DNA of 17,456 nucleotides from Deltaproteobacteria bacterium (GTDB lineage: Bacteria > Desulfobacterota > Dissulfuribacteria > Dissulfuribacterales > JALVPX01), in assembly GCA_027061625.1 (NCBI GenBank), contig JAMOVF010000007.1:1-17456 (forward strand). Direction: 5' to 3'. Every line of letters begins with the position of its first letter. The stretch's first letter is position 1. Positions 1-7,420 of the stretch are shown one piece after another. Made by a program: the position numbers and the translations under genes. A model generated the notes under the pieces. That model was not told the DNA's origin. It worked only from the letters and a program-made list of their open reading frames with translations, and searched no databases.

Positions 1-565
1 TATGGATCAGGTGCTACGCTTTGTGGATCAGGGCGGTTTGATTTTGGGCGTGTGCAATGGCTTCCAGCTCATGGTAAAGGCCGGGCTTCTGCCAGGCTTT
101 GACAATAACTATGAAGAACGGATGGTAAGCCTTACCTATAATGATTCGGGCCGTTTTGAGGACCGTTGGATTACCTGTAGCTTCAACCAGAATTCACCTT
201 CTGTTTTTACTAAAGGCCTTGAGAATATGGATTTGCCAATACGGCATGGTGAAGGGAAATTTGTTGCCAAAGATAGTGATACTCTGGATAAACTAGAGAA
301 GTCAAATCTCATTGTTATGCAATATGTGGACAAGGAAAGCGGCAAGCCCACAAATAAATATCCAGATAATCCCAATGGTTCAGAGCTCGCCATTGCTGGT
401 ATCTGTGACCCAACTGGAAGACTTATGGGCCTTATGCCACATCCGGAAGCCTTCCATCATAAAACCAACCATCCCCATTGGACCAGAAAAGAGATGCCTG
501 AAGAGGGGGCAGGTATAGCAATTTTCAGAAACGGCATAGAATATCTGCGCCGGAATGTAGTGTGA
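1..565 (+). CDS. purQ: Phosphoribosylformylglycinamidine synthase, glutaminase subunit PurQ (3' part)
   Basis: Class I glutamine amidotransferase subunit of FGAM synthase. It releases ammonia from glutamine for the fourth step of purine synthesis, working with PurL. The visible 187 residues carry the nucleophile elbow GVCNGFQ (Cys at nt 53-55) and the His-Glu pair in PHPEAF (nt 440-448), so the catalytic triad is intact. The HGEGKF motif and the tail TNHPHWTR also fit PurQ, in the longer variant found outside the Bacillus type. The frame is open to the left edge. The Met codon at nt 2 is internal, since the N-terminal part with the oxyanion region (roughly 80 residues by family length) is missing. 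It ends with TGA at 563-565, 12 nt before tatC, and no purine gene follows. Identity is firm. Confidence 0.93.
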   Translation, partial: MDQVLRFVDQGGLILGVCNGFQLMVKAGLLPGFDNNYEERMVSLTYNDSGRFEDRWITCSFNQNSPSVFTKGLENMDLPIRHGEGKFVAKDSDTLDKLEKSNLIVMQYVDKESGKPTNKYPDNPNGSELAIAGICDPTGRLMGLMPHPEAFHHKTNHPHWTRKEMPEEGAGIAIFRNGIEYLRRNVV

Positions 566-577
566 TAAAAATGTATT

Positions 578-1285
578 ATGGCACATGAGGATTTCTACAG
601 GTCAATCCTGAAGCTACTTGTCTATTTGAGGAGGTTTCTGCTTGAAACCATCATAGCTTTGGCCTGTTTGGTTTTCATAATATACTGGTTTGCTCCTGAT
701 ATCCTTGAGTTGTTGCAATATCATTTGGATCAGAAACTGGCCTTTTTTGGTGTGATGGAGCCTGTGATAAGCTTGCTTAAGCTTTCAACGGTCACTGCTT
801 TGGCGCTTATGGCGCCTTGGATATTTTTTCGTTTATCTCAGGGGTTGATCCTGCTGTTCGGTATAACAAGGCGATTTGCTTTTCTCTTTTCAGTGGCTGC
901 TCTTATGTTATTTTATGGAGGAGCCGCCTTTTGTTTTTTTGTGACCTTGCCCTTTGGCGTAAATTTCCTTTTAGGTTATCAATCCCAAAACTTAACCGCT
1001 GTAATTTCTATGGGTAAGTTTGTGGATTTTGTTGCCTTGTTTCTGCTGGGCTTTGGCCTTATCTTTGAATTACCACTTATTATGAGCTTAAGCTGCAAGC
1101 TGGGTATTTGTCATCCCAAGACCTTTTCAAAGCAGAGGCGCTATGCAATTCTTGTAATTGCAATTTTGGCAGCGGTCCTGACCCCCACGCCAGATGTATT
1201 GAATATGTCTCTTATGGCAATTCCTCTATATTTGTTGTATGAGATGGGAATAATAATAGGCCGTTTGTTTACGCCAGTTTCTTGA
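578..1285 (+). CDS. tatC: Divergent Sec-independent (twin-arginine) translocase subunit TatC
   Basis: Polytopic inner-membrane protein of 235 residues (E. coli TatC is about 258), with six hydrophobic segments near residues 20-42, 67-90, 100-128, 148-172, 188-204 and 209-228. TatC hallmarks are the GFGLIFELP block (Glu164, equivalent to E. coli Glu170), LTPTPD at 201-206 followed by AIPLYLLYEMGI, and a GAAF..FVTLPFGVNFLL block near 115-131. By hand alignment, two residues known to bind twin-arginine signal peptides in E. coli are replaced. Glu15 of the HLxELR motif is Tyr16 here (LLVYLRR), and Glu103 of the first cytoplasmic loop is Thr97 (GITRR). The start is the first ATG after an in-frame stop at 566, and its ribosome binding site is weak. 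No tatA or tatB is adjacent. It may be a paralogue with a narrower role or a diverged sole TatC. Confidence 0.85.
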   Translation: MAHEDFYRSILKLLVYLRRFLLETIIALACLVFIIYWFAPDILELLQYHLDQKLAFFGVMEPVISLLKLSTVTALALMAPWIFFRLSQGLILLFGITRRFAFLFSVAALMLFYGGAAFCFFVTLPFGVNFLLGYQSQNLTAVISMGKFVDFVALFLLGFGLIFELPLIMSLSCKLGICHPKTFSKQRRYAILVIAILAAVLTPTPDVLNMSLMAIPLYLLYEMGIIIGRLFTPVS

Positions 1286-1301
1286 AAAGGCTTATACCTG
1301 C

Positions 1302-1329
1302 TTGACATCGGATGGCTCGCTTATATACT
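1302..1329 (+). promoter_or_regulatory. Sigma-70 promoter for the yceD-rpmF-plsX-fab operon
   Basis: TTGACA (1302-1307, six of six consensus) and TATACT (1324-1329, five of six) are separated by 16 bp. The element lies in the 118-nt gap after tatC and about 75 nt before yceD. The transcript should begin near 1336, giving a leader of about 68 nt. This is the clearest promoter in the window. It is a sequence match only. Confidence 0.72.
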
Positions 1330-1371
1330 GAGTAATTTATTTTTTGATACTACTAATGAAAAAGCAGACAA

Positions 1372-1392
1372 ATGCCGGACTTCGAGCGGCAT
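1372..1392 (+). promoter_or_regulatory. Hairpin in the 5' leader of yceD
   Basis: A perfect 6-bp inverted repeat (ATGCCG at 1372-1377, CGGCAT at 1387-1392) with a 9-nt loop. It ends 11 nt before the yceD ATG, where a ribosome binding site would sit, and no good Shine-Dalgarno is seen there. It has no T-run, so it is unlikely to be a terminator. It could affect translation initiation, or be chance. Confidence 0.35.
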
Positions 1393-1403
1393 ATTATTAA
1401 GTT

Positions 1404-1943
1404 ATGAAGATCTTTGAATATAAAGTATTGGTGGAAGATATACCTGAAAAGGGGCTGTCCAAGGAATTTGAGGATATGCCCGAGCTCCTCTCTGGTATAG
1501 AAGAAGGAAGTGCAGCAGGGCCTGTAAAGGGTTCTTTTAATTTAATAAAATTAGAGGGGGGGCTTCATCTTTCTGGCAGGATTGATGGTGATATAGAGCT
1601 TAAATGTGATAGATGCCTAGAGTCATTTCTGCTTCCTGTCCATTTGAACTTCTCTTATGTGTTGATGTCGCAACTCGCTGATCATGTGAGCGATATGATT
1701 GAACTCAAAGGGGAAGATCTGGATGTTAGTTTTTTTGATGGGATTGAGATAGACGTTGGGCACTATTTCAGGGAACAGGTGCTGCTCCAGTTTCCAATGA
1801 AACGGCTATGCAACGAAAAGTGCAAAGGGCTCTGTTTAGGTTGCGGCATAGATCTGAACAAAAAGAAATGCCTCTGTTCAGAGCAGGTGGTGGAAAGCCC
1901 CTTTAGTGTTTTGCAGCAGCTGCTTAAGCCCAATAATATATAA
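1404..1943 (+). CDS. yceD: DUF177/YceD family protein, linked to 23S rRNA and L32
   Basis: Small cytoplasmic protein of 179 residues in the DUF177 (YceD) family, which is tied to large-subunit rRNA accumulation and is almost always encoded beside rpmF. The family core LKCDRCLESF (Cys68, Cys71) is present. The C-terminus has a cysteine-rich motif with Cys136, 140, 144, 147, 156 and 158, matching the GLCxxCGxdLN pattern usual for this family outside the enterobacteria, and probably binding metal. It is the first gene after the promoter at 1302-1329 and is followed by rpmF after 31 nt. The ATG at 1404 lacks a clear Shine-Dalgarno and has a leader hairpin just upstream, so initiation may be weak or regulated. 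Family call firm; exact molecular role not settled. Confidence 0.88.
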   Translation: MKIFEYKVLVEDIPEKGLSKEFEDMPELLSGIEEGSAAGPVKGSFNLIKLEGGLHLSGRIDGDIELKCDRCLESFLLPVHLNFSYVLMSQLADHVSDMIELKGEDLDVSFFDGIEIDVGHYFREQVLLQFPMKRLCNEKCKGLCLGCGIDLNKKKCLCSEQVVESPFSVLQQLLKPNNI

Positions 1944-1962
1944 TAATTTTATTTTTATGTTT

Positions 1963-1967
1963 GGAGG
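1963..1967 (+). promoter_or_regulatory. Ribosome binding site of rpmF
   Basis: GGAGG 7 nt before the rpmF ATG at 1975. It is one of the strongest in the window, as suits a ribosomal protein gene, and contrasts with the weak site of yceD upstream. Confidence 0.7.
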
Positions 1968-1974
1968 ATAAAAA

Positions 1975-2160
1975 ATGGCTGTTCCAAAGAGAAAGACTTC
2001 CAGGGCGAGGCGTGGTAAGCGCCGTGCCCATGATAGGCTGAAAACTATAAATCTTTCCACTTGTCCACAGTGTGCTGAGCCAAAACCTTCCCACCGTGTG
2101 TGTCCTCACTGCGGTGCATACAGGGGCAAGATATTCACTGCCCAGCAAGAGGAATTATAG
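1975..2160 (+). CDS. rpmF: Large ribosomal subunit protein bL32
   Basis: Structural protein of the 50S subunit, 61 residues, usual length for bL32. It starts with the family signature MAVPKRKTSRARRGKRRAHD. Its C-terminal half has a zinc ribbon of two Cys pairs (CPQC and CPHC), so this is the zinc-binding (C+) form. A strong GGAGG lies 7 nt upstream. It is 31 nt after yceD and 6 nt before plsX. The yceD-rpmF-plsX-fabH order is widely conserved and links ribosome production with lipid synthesis. Confidence 0.97.
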   Translation: MAVPKRKTSRARRGKRRAHDRLKTINLSTCPQCAEPKPSHRVCPHCGAYRGKIFTAQQEEL

Positions 2161-2166
2161 AGAAAG

Positions 2167-3180
2167 ATGTCTGTGGCCGTTGACGCCATGGGGGCAGACC
2201 GCGGCCCTGCTGTTGTTATAGAGGGTGCCGTTCAGGCAGCCAAGGAAGAAAATATAGAAGTTATCCTGATTGGTCGGGAAGAAGCGGTTTTGCCTCAATT
2301 AGAGAAATTGGGAAATGCCGGTGGGCTGGTAACCTTTCAGAAGGCAACTCAAGTGGTAGAGATGGGAGAGTCGCCGTCAGATGCGTTGCGCCGGAAAAAA
2401 GATTCTTCCATCCGTGTTGCCTTTGAAATGGTTAAACAGGGAAGGGCAGACGCTGTGGTAAGCGCAGGTAATTCAGGTGCTACCTTGGCAACGGCTATGG
2501 TGGTGTTGGGTAGAATAAAGGGAATAAGGCCTGCTATTGCCACCTGGATGCCTACCTTGAAGGACCCTGTGGTAATGATTGATGTCGGTGCAAATGTGGA
2601 CTGCAAACCGCGCCATCTTTTTCAATTTGCCATTATGGGTTCGGTCTTCTGGCGTTCCATAACTGGCAAAGATACACCGCGTATCGGTCTCTTAAGTATT
2701 GGAGAGGAAGATACAAAGGGCAACTTGCAGGTTAAAAAAGCGTATGATCTGCTTGAATCGAGCAGCCTTAATTTTTTGGGCAATGTGGAGGGCAGAGATG
2801 TATTCAACGGCGACGTTGATGTAATCGTCTGTGATGGTTTTGTAGGCAATATATGCCTTAAACTCAGCGAGGGGCTGGCTGAGTCTGTCATGGCTATGCT
2901 TAAATCAGAAATAGAATCAAGTTTGCTGGCAACTATGGGCTACACTTTGGCAAGATCTGCCTTTAAACGGTTTAAAAAGAAGGTAGACTATGCTGAATAT
3001 GGAGGCGCACCTCTTCTTGGCATTGATGGGGTTGGGATAATATGTCATGGCCGTTCAGGTTCGAAGGCAATAAAAAATGCCGTAAAAATGGCAGATGCCC
3101 TTATTCAGGCACAACTTCCGCAACAGCTGGCGGGCGCTTTTTTTAGCGAACCTGCCACTGCAGTGGGTGGAATGTGTTGA
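2167..3180 (+). CDS. plsX: Phosphate acyltransferase PlsX
   Basis: Peripheral membrane enzyme that converts acyl-ACP and phosphate to acyl-phosphate, the substrate of PlsY in glycerolipid synthesis. The 337-residue product has the usual length. It opens with VAVDAMGAD, has the conserved block KKDSSIRVAFEMVKQG and then AVVSAGNSGAT, followed by the GNVEGRDVFNGDVDVIVCDG block and YGGAPLLGIDGV near the end. It starts 6 nt after rpmF, and an AGAGG-like site lies inside the end of rpmF. It is followed after 43 nt by fabH. Nothing looks damaged. Confidence 0.96.
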   Translation: MSVAVDAMGADRGPAVVIEGAVQAAKEENIEVILIGREEAVLPQLEKLGNAGGLVTFQKATQVVEMGESPSDALRRKKDSSIRVAFEMVKQGRADAVVSAGNSGATLATAMVVLGRIKGIRPAIATWMPTLKDPVVMIDVGANVDCKPRHLFQFAIMGSVFWRSITGKDTPRIGLLSIGEEDTKGNLQVKKAYDLLESSSLNFLGNVEGRDVFNGDVDVIVCDGFVGNICLKLSEGLAESVMAMLKSEIESSLLATMGYTLARSAFKRFKKKVDYAEYGGAPLLGIDGVGIICHGRSGSKAIKNAVKMADALIQAQLPQQLAGAFFSEPATAVGGMC

Positions 3181-3223
3181 TGACAAGGCCTCTAATGATT
3201 TCAGGAAGACTTTTCTCACTTCA

Positions 3224-4204
3224 ATGGGCATAAACAGCATAATTATAGGTACAGGTTCAGCGGTTCCGGAAAAGGTGCTTACAAATGCTGAACTGGAAGA
3301 GTTGGTTGATACATCAGATGAGTGGATCACCACGAGAACTGGCATAAAGGAACGCCGCATTGCTACAGGGGAAACTAATTCTCAACTGGCCACTGAAGCT
3401 GCACAAAAGGCTCTGGAAATGGCTGGAGTCAAGCCCCAGGAACTTGATCTTATTATTGTTGCCACACTCACCCCAGACATGCCCATGCCTTCTGTAGCCT
3501 GCCTTGTCCAAAAGGAACTGAAGGCACGGAAAGCCGGTGCCTTTGATCTCTCAGCAACTTGTTCAGGATTCCTTTACGGCCTCGCTGTTGCGGACAAATT
3601 TGTGAAAAGCAACAGACGGGCAAAGATTTTGGTAATCGGAAGTGAGGTGCTTTCCCAGCGCATCAATTGGGAGGATAGGACCACATGCATATTATTTGGA
3701 GACGGTGCAGGGGCGGCATTGTTAACTGGTACTAAGGAAGATCGCGGGATTCTATCTACTCACCTTCATGCAGATGGCTCATTGTGGGAACTTCTCACTA
3801 TTCGTGGACTTGGTACTGCCCATCCTCTGAATCAGGAGGTATTGGATAAGGGCTGGCAATACATCCAAATGCAGGGCCGTGATGTGTTTAAGCACGCTGT
3901 AAGGGCTCTTGAATCTGTAGCTTGGGAGGCCTTAAAGGCAAATAGTTGGACCAGTGACGATATTGATCTCCTCTTTTCTCATCAAGCCAATATGAGAATT
4001 CTGGATTTTTTAAGGGAACGGCTTGGCCTTGACCAAGACAAGGTCTTTATCAACATACATAAGTATGGTAATACCTCGGCGGCGAGTATTCCAATTGCAT
4101 TAGACGAAGCAAACCGCTCAGGTATGTTGAAGCCAGGGATGAAAATCTTGATGGTTGCTTTTGGGGGCGGTTTTACATGGGCTTCTGCTGCAATGCGTTG
4201 GTAG
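3224..4204 (+). CDS. fabH: 3-oxoacyl-ACP synthase III (KAS III) FabH
   Basis: Condenses a short acyl-CoA primer with malonyl-ACP to start fatty acid synthesis. The start is placed at the ATG at 3224 (326 residues, MGINSIIIGTGSAVPE), since FabH proteins begin at this point. The same frame is open further upstream to 3095, but that part lies inside plsX and has no FabH similarity. An AGGAAG site precedes the start at 3203-3208, with a rather long spacer. The catalytic triad is visible: Cys113 in SATCSGF, His in FSHQAN and Asn in GNTSAAS. The primer specificity (acetyl-CoA or branched chains) cannot be read from sequence by eye. The next gene is an acyl-CoA dehydrogenase, not the fabD seen in many fab clusters. 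Confidence 0.95.
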   Translation: MGINSIIIGTGSAVPEKVLTNAELEELVDTSDEWITTRTGIKERRIATGETNSQLATEAAQKALEMAGVKPQELDLIIVATLTPDMPMPSVACLVQKELKARKAGAFDLSATCSGFLYGLAVADKFVKSNRRAKILVIGSEVLSQRINWEDRTTCILFGDGAGAALLTGTKEDRGILSTHLHADGSLWELLTIRGLGTAHPLNQEVLDKGWQYIQMQGRDVFKHAVRALESVAWEALKANSWTSDDIDLLFSHQANMRILDFLRERLGLDQDKVFINIHKYGNTSAASIPIALDEANRSGMLKPGMKILMVAFGGGFTWASAAMRW

Positions 4205-4244
4205 CAGCTTGCTGGCATAAAAAAACAGGGATGAAAGGCTTTTT

Positions 4245-5411
4245 ATGGCTGAAGTAAATTATTTTCTGAATGAAGAACAGCAGATGATTGTGGAGCTTAC
4301 CAGGCAGATTGCCCGTGAGAAGATTATACCTGTTAGGGCAAGGCTTGATGAGCAGGAGGAGTTTCCCTGGGATTTGGTAAAAGATTTTGCCCAGGCAGAT
4401 TTGTTTGGCCTTTTTATTCCTGAGGAATTTGGTGGCTTTGGGGGCGGTTGTTTTGAGATGTGCCTTGCTTTGGAGCAGCTTGCCTATGGATGTGTAGGAG
4501 TTACTACAACATATGCTGCAAGTGCATTGGGCGGCTATCCTATTTTGCTATTTGGCACAGATGAGCAGAAAAAACGTTATTTGCCAGATATTGCCGCTGG
4601 CAAAAAATTGGCAGCCTTTGGCCTGACAGAATCTGGCGCAGGGAGTGATGCCGCTGCCATCCAGACTACGGCTGTAGAGGAAGGAGACTACTGGGTGCTG
4701 AATGGCAGCAAACAGTGGATTACCAGCGGCGGCGAGGCGGAAATCTACACTATCATAGCTATGACAGACAGGCACAAAGGCCCTAGGGGCGCATCTGCCT
4801 TTATCGTGGAAAAGGGAGATCCTGGATTCAGCTTCGGCAAAAAAGAAAAGAAGATGGGTATACGTTCCTCATCCACCACAGAGCTTTTTTTAGACAACTG
4901 CAAGATTCCCAAAGATCGTCTGCTCGGAAGGCGTGGCATGGGATTCATAATTGCCATGCGCACCCTGGATCAGGCAAGGCCGGGTATAGGCGCTATGGGC
5001 GTAGGGCTTGCTCAAGCAGCCATGGATGAGGCCATAAAGTTTGCAAGGCATCGCATACAATTTGGCCAGCCAGTTATCGCCTTTCAGGCTATACAACACA
5101 TGCTTGCAGATATGGCCACTGAAATTGAGGCAGCCAGGGCCTTAGTCTATGCTATTGCCCGCACCATTGATACAGGAATAAAGGATATGGCCAAGCTTTC
5201 CGCCATGGCCAAGCTCTTTGCCACAGACATGGCAATGAAGGTTACTACAGATGCAGTGCAGGTAATGGGCGGCCACGGCTATATGGCAGACTATCCAGTG
5301 GAAAAGATGATGAGGGATGCCAAAATCTTGCAGATCTACGAAGGTACCAACCAGATCCAGCGTAATGTAATAGGCCAGGCCTTAAATAAGGAGTACGCAA
5401 AGAAGGCATAG
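4245..5411 (+). CDS. Acyl-CoA dehydrogenase, short-chain/butyryl-CoA type
   Basis: FAD flavoprotein of 388 residues, the usual length. It oxidises acyl-CoA to trans-2-enoyl-CoA and passes electrons to ETF, or runs in reverse. The FAD-binding segments FGLTESGAGSDA and WITSGGEAE are present. The catalytic base is Glu366 in IYEGTNQIQR, in the position typical of short- and medium-chain enzymes. The C-terminal region has the usual VQVMGGHGYMADYPVE block. It begins 40 nt after fabH and is followed 6 nt later by etfB, so the three genes acd-etfB-etfA form one unit in the fab operon. Substrate is not determinable by eye: butyryl-CoA, a branched-chain acyl-CoA or a longer chain are all possible. No gene symbol is given for that reason. 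Confidence 0.93.
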   Translation: MAEVNYFLNEEQQMIVELTRQIAREKIIPVRARLDEQEEFPWDLVKDFAQADLFGLFIPEEFGGFGGGCFEMCLALEQLAYGCVGVTTTYAASALGGYPILLFGTDEQKKRYLPDIAAGKKLAAFGLTESGAGSDAAAIQTTAVEEGDYWVLNGSKQWITSGGEAEIYTIIAMTDRHKGPRGASAFIVEKGDPGFSFGKKEKKMGIRSSSTTELFLDNCKIPKDRLLGRRGMGFIIAMRTLDQARPGIGAMGVGLAQAAMDEAIKFARHRIQFGQPVIAFQAIQHMLADMATEIEAARALVYAIARTIDTGIKDMAKLSAMAKLFATDMAMKVTTDAVQVMGGHGYMADYPVEKMMRDAKILQIYEGTNQIQRNVIGQALNKEYAKKA

Positions 5412-5417
5412 AAAAAA

Positions 5418-6206
5418 GTGGATATAGTCGTTTGCATAAAACAGGTTCCAGATACTGCTACAGTACGTTTTGACAAGGAAAAAGGAACTATTATCAGGGA
5501 GGGGGTGCAGTCAATCATAAATCCTCCAGACCTCCATGCCCTGGAAGCTGGCCTCTCTTTGAGGGATCAGTTTGGCGGCAAAGTTACAGTTTTGACCATG
5601 GGGCCTCCCCAGGCTGAAAGTGCCTTGAGAGATGCCCTTTCACTGGGAGCCGATGAGGCAGTGCTCCTTTCAGACCGCGCATTTGCTGCTGCTGACACCC
5701 TTGCCACTACTTACACGCTTCTTAAAGCAATCCAGAAAATAGGCCTTCCAGAGTTGATTTTATGTGGAACCCATGCCATAGACGGCGACACTGCCCAGGT
5801 AGGTCCTGGGCTTGCAGCCCGTTTGGGATGGCCGAGCATTACACAAGTAGCAGGTATTGAAGCCGTGGAAGATGGGGCCAAGCTGCTTTTAAAGAGGCTC
5901 ATAGATCAGGGTTATGAAATGGTGGAGGCGGAGCTTCCTGTTCTGCTGACTTGCCACAAAACTTTGAATACTCCTAGGGTCCCTTCTTTGAAGGCCAAAA
6001 TGAGGGCTAAAAAGGCACAGATTCCAGTTTGGAGCCATGAAGATATTGGTGCAGAGCCAGACAAGATAGGCATTTCAGGATCTCCTACCTGGGTGGATTC
6101 AACCTTTGTGCCTGCCTTTGAGGCAAAGAAAGAGATGCTTCAAGGAAGCCCGGAGGAACAAGTGGACGCACTGATAAAGCGGCTTAAGGAGTCTGGCCTT
6201 ATCTAG
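5418..6206 (+). CDS. etfB: Electron transfer flavoprotein beta subunit
   Basis: Small subunit of ETF, 262 residues, the expected length. It starts with GTG at 5418, giving MDIVVCIKQVPD, the standard EtfB opening, 6 nt after the dehydrogenase stop. The nucleotide-binding signature at residues 122-130 reads DGDTAQVGP. ETFs that carry AMP, such as the mitochondrial one, have a DDDxxQTGQ type of motif instead, whereas the form seen here is the one I associate with ETFs that bind a second FAD in EtfB and bifurcate electrons. That assignment is inferred from motif memory, not from a structure. It overlaps etfA by 1 nt (TAGTG), suggesting coupled translation. Confidence 0.94.
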   Translation: MDIVVCIKQVPDTATVRFDKEKGTIIREGVQSIINPPDLHALEAGLSLRDQFGGKVTVLTMGPPQAESALRDALSLGADEAVLLSDRAFAAADTLATTYTLLKAIQKIGLPELILCGTHAIDGDTAQVGPGLAARLGWPSITQVAGIEAVEDGAKLLLKRLIDQGYEMVEAELPVLLTCHKTLNTPRVPSLKAKMRAKKAQIPVWSHEDIGAEPDKIGISGSPTWVDSTFVPAFEAKKEMLQGSPEEQVDALIKRLKESGLI

Positions 6207-7402
6207 TGTACAAGATCTTGCCGGAGATTTGCAACGGATGCGCAGAATGTTTGGAAATATGTACTTTTGGGGCAATTACAATAAAAAACGGCCTGTGTTC
6301 CATAGACCAGGAGGCGTGTGGAATGTGTGGTAGTTGCGAAGATATATGTTTGCCTGGTGCCATTGTGAAGGAGTTTAAGGAAGGCCCAAGTTCAACTGAT
6401 ATTGAAGCCTATTCAGATATTTGGGTCATATGTGAGTCACCAGATGGAGAAATTCCTACATGGGCCGGAGAACTCCTTTCAAAGGCAAGAGAACTTGCAA
6501 ACAAGGCGGGGGAGCAGCTTGCGGCCGTGGTAATAGGCCATTCCCTGGGTGATAAGCCTAAGGAACTCATGGGGTTTGGGGCAGATAAGGTGCTGGTGGT
6601 GGATGATCCTCGTCTTGGAAAGTTTTGCGATGACATCTATGCAAATGTGCTTGCTTATATGGCAAAAAAAGAGCTTCCTTCAGTTATCCTTGCCGCATCC
6701 ACTGCCCGGGGCAGAGCCTATATCCCCAGGGTGGCCACCATGCTTGAGACCGGTCTTACAGCTGACTGCATGGATTTGGATATTGCGGATGATGATACCA
6801 AGACCCTGCTTCAGACCAGGCCGACCTTTGGCGGCAACTTGATTGCAACTATTACCTGCAAGAAACATAGGCCTCAAATGGCCACTGTTAGGCCCCATGT
6901 TTTCAAGGCCACAGAACCTGATATGGCCAAGAGCGGCAGCGTGATCAATTATTCAGTGCCTGATGAGCTGCTGGCTTCGCGGGCAAGGGTTGTTGAGAGC
7001 CATATTGAGCCACTTGAAGGGCCTGATATCACTGAAGCAGACGTAGTCGTTACTGTGGGAAGGGGTATCGGAGATGAAAAGACCCTTGAAAAGGCAAAAG
7101 AGCTTGCTGACCTACTGGGGGCTGCCATGGGTGCTACAAGGCCTATCACAGATGAGGGCTGGCTTCCTGACCGTACGCAGATAGGCCAAACAGGTGTGAC
7201 AATAGCGCCAAAGCTCTATATAGGATTAGGAGTTTCTGGAGCCGTGCACCACACGGTGGGTATAAGAGGCTCAGAAATAATTGTTGCAATAAACAAAGAT
7301 CCAGAAGCGCCCATATTTGAAATGGCCACATATGGCATAGTGGGTGATGTGCATGAAATCCTGCCCTTGCTTATCGAAAAGATCAGGCAGGAAAAAGGTT
7401 GA
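6206..7402 (+). CDS. etfA: Electron transfer flavoprotein alpha subunit with N-terminal 2[4Fe-4S] ferredoxin domain
   Basis: Large ETF subunit, 398 residues, longer than plain EtfA because residues 1-55 form a ferredoxin domain. Two CxxCxxCxxxC clusters are visible: Cys9, 12, 15, 19 and Cys38, 41, 44, 48. The middle part is the EtfA Rossmann-like domain. The C-terminal FAD domain has GRGIGDE, PITDEGWLPDRTQIGQTG, LYIGLGVSGAVHH and INKDPEAPIFEMATYGIVGD. The start is GTG at 6206, overlapping the etfB stop by 1 nt, and the Cys clusters begin at once, so the start is sound. Ferredoxin-fused EtfA occurs in anaerobes, for example CarE of the Acetobacterium caffeyl-CoA reductase, which bifurcates. 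The fused clusters probably pass electrons to or from a soluble ferredoxin. Confidence 0.95.
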   Translation: MYKILPEICNGCAECLEICTFGAITIKNGLCSIDQEACGMCGSCEDICLPGAIVKEFKEGPSSTDIEAYSDIWVICESPDGEIPTWAGELLSKARELANKAGEQLAAVVIGHSLGDKPKELMGFGADKVLVVDDPRLGKFCDDIYANVLAYMAKKELPSVILAASTARGRAYIPRVATMLETGLTADCMDLDIADDDTKTLLQTRPTFGGNLIATITCKKHRPQMATVRPHVFKATEPDMAKSGSVINYSVPDELLASRARVVESHIEPLEGPDITEADVVVTVGRGIGDEKTLEKAKELADLLGAAMGATRPITDEGWLPDRTQIGQTGVTIAPKLYIGLGVSGAVHHTVGIRGSEIIVAINKDPEAPIFEMATYGIVGDVHEILPLLIEKIRQEKG

Positions 7403-7420
7403 TGCAGAGGGGACAGGGAG

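Noticed and set aside
1340..1360. FapR-like operator near TACTAA in the yceD leader
   Set aside because: Only one half-site is seen and the left half does not match; FapR is also a Firmicutes regulator, so the resemblance is weak.
3095..3223. N-terminal extension of fabH by 43 residues
   Set aside because: The extra part lies in another frame of plsX and has no FabH similarity; FabH proteins begin at the MGINS position.
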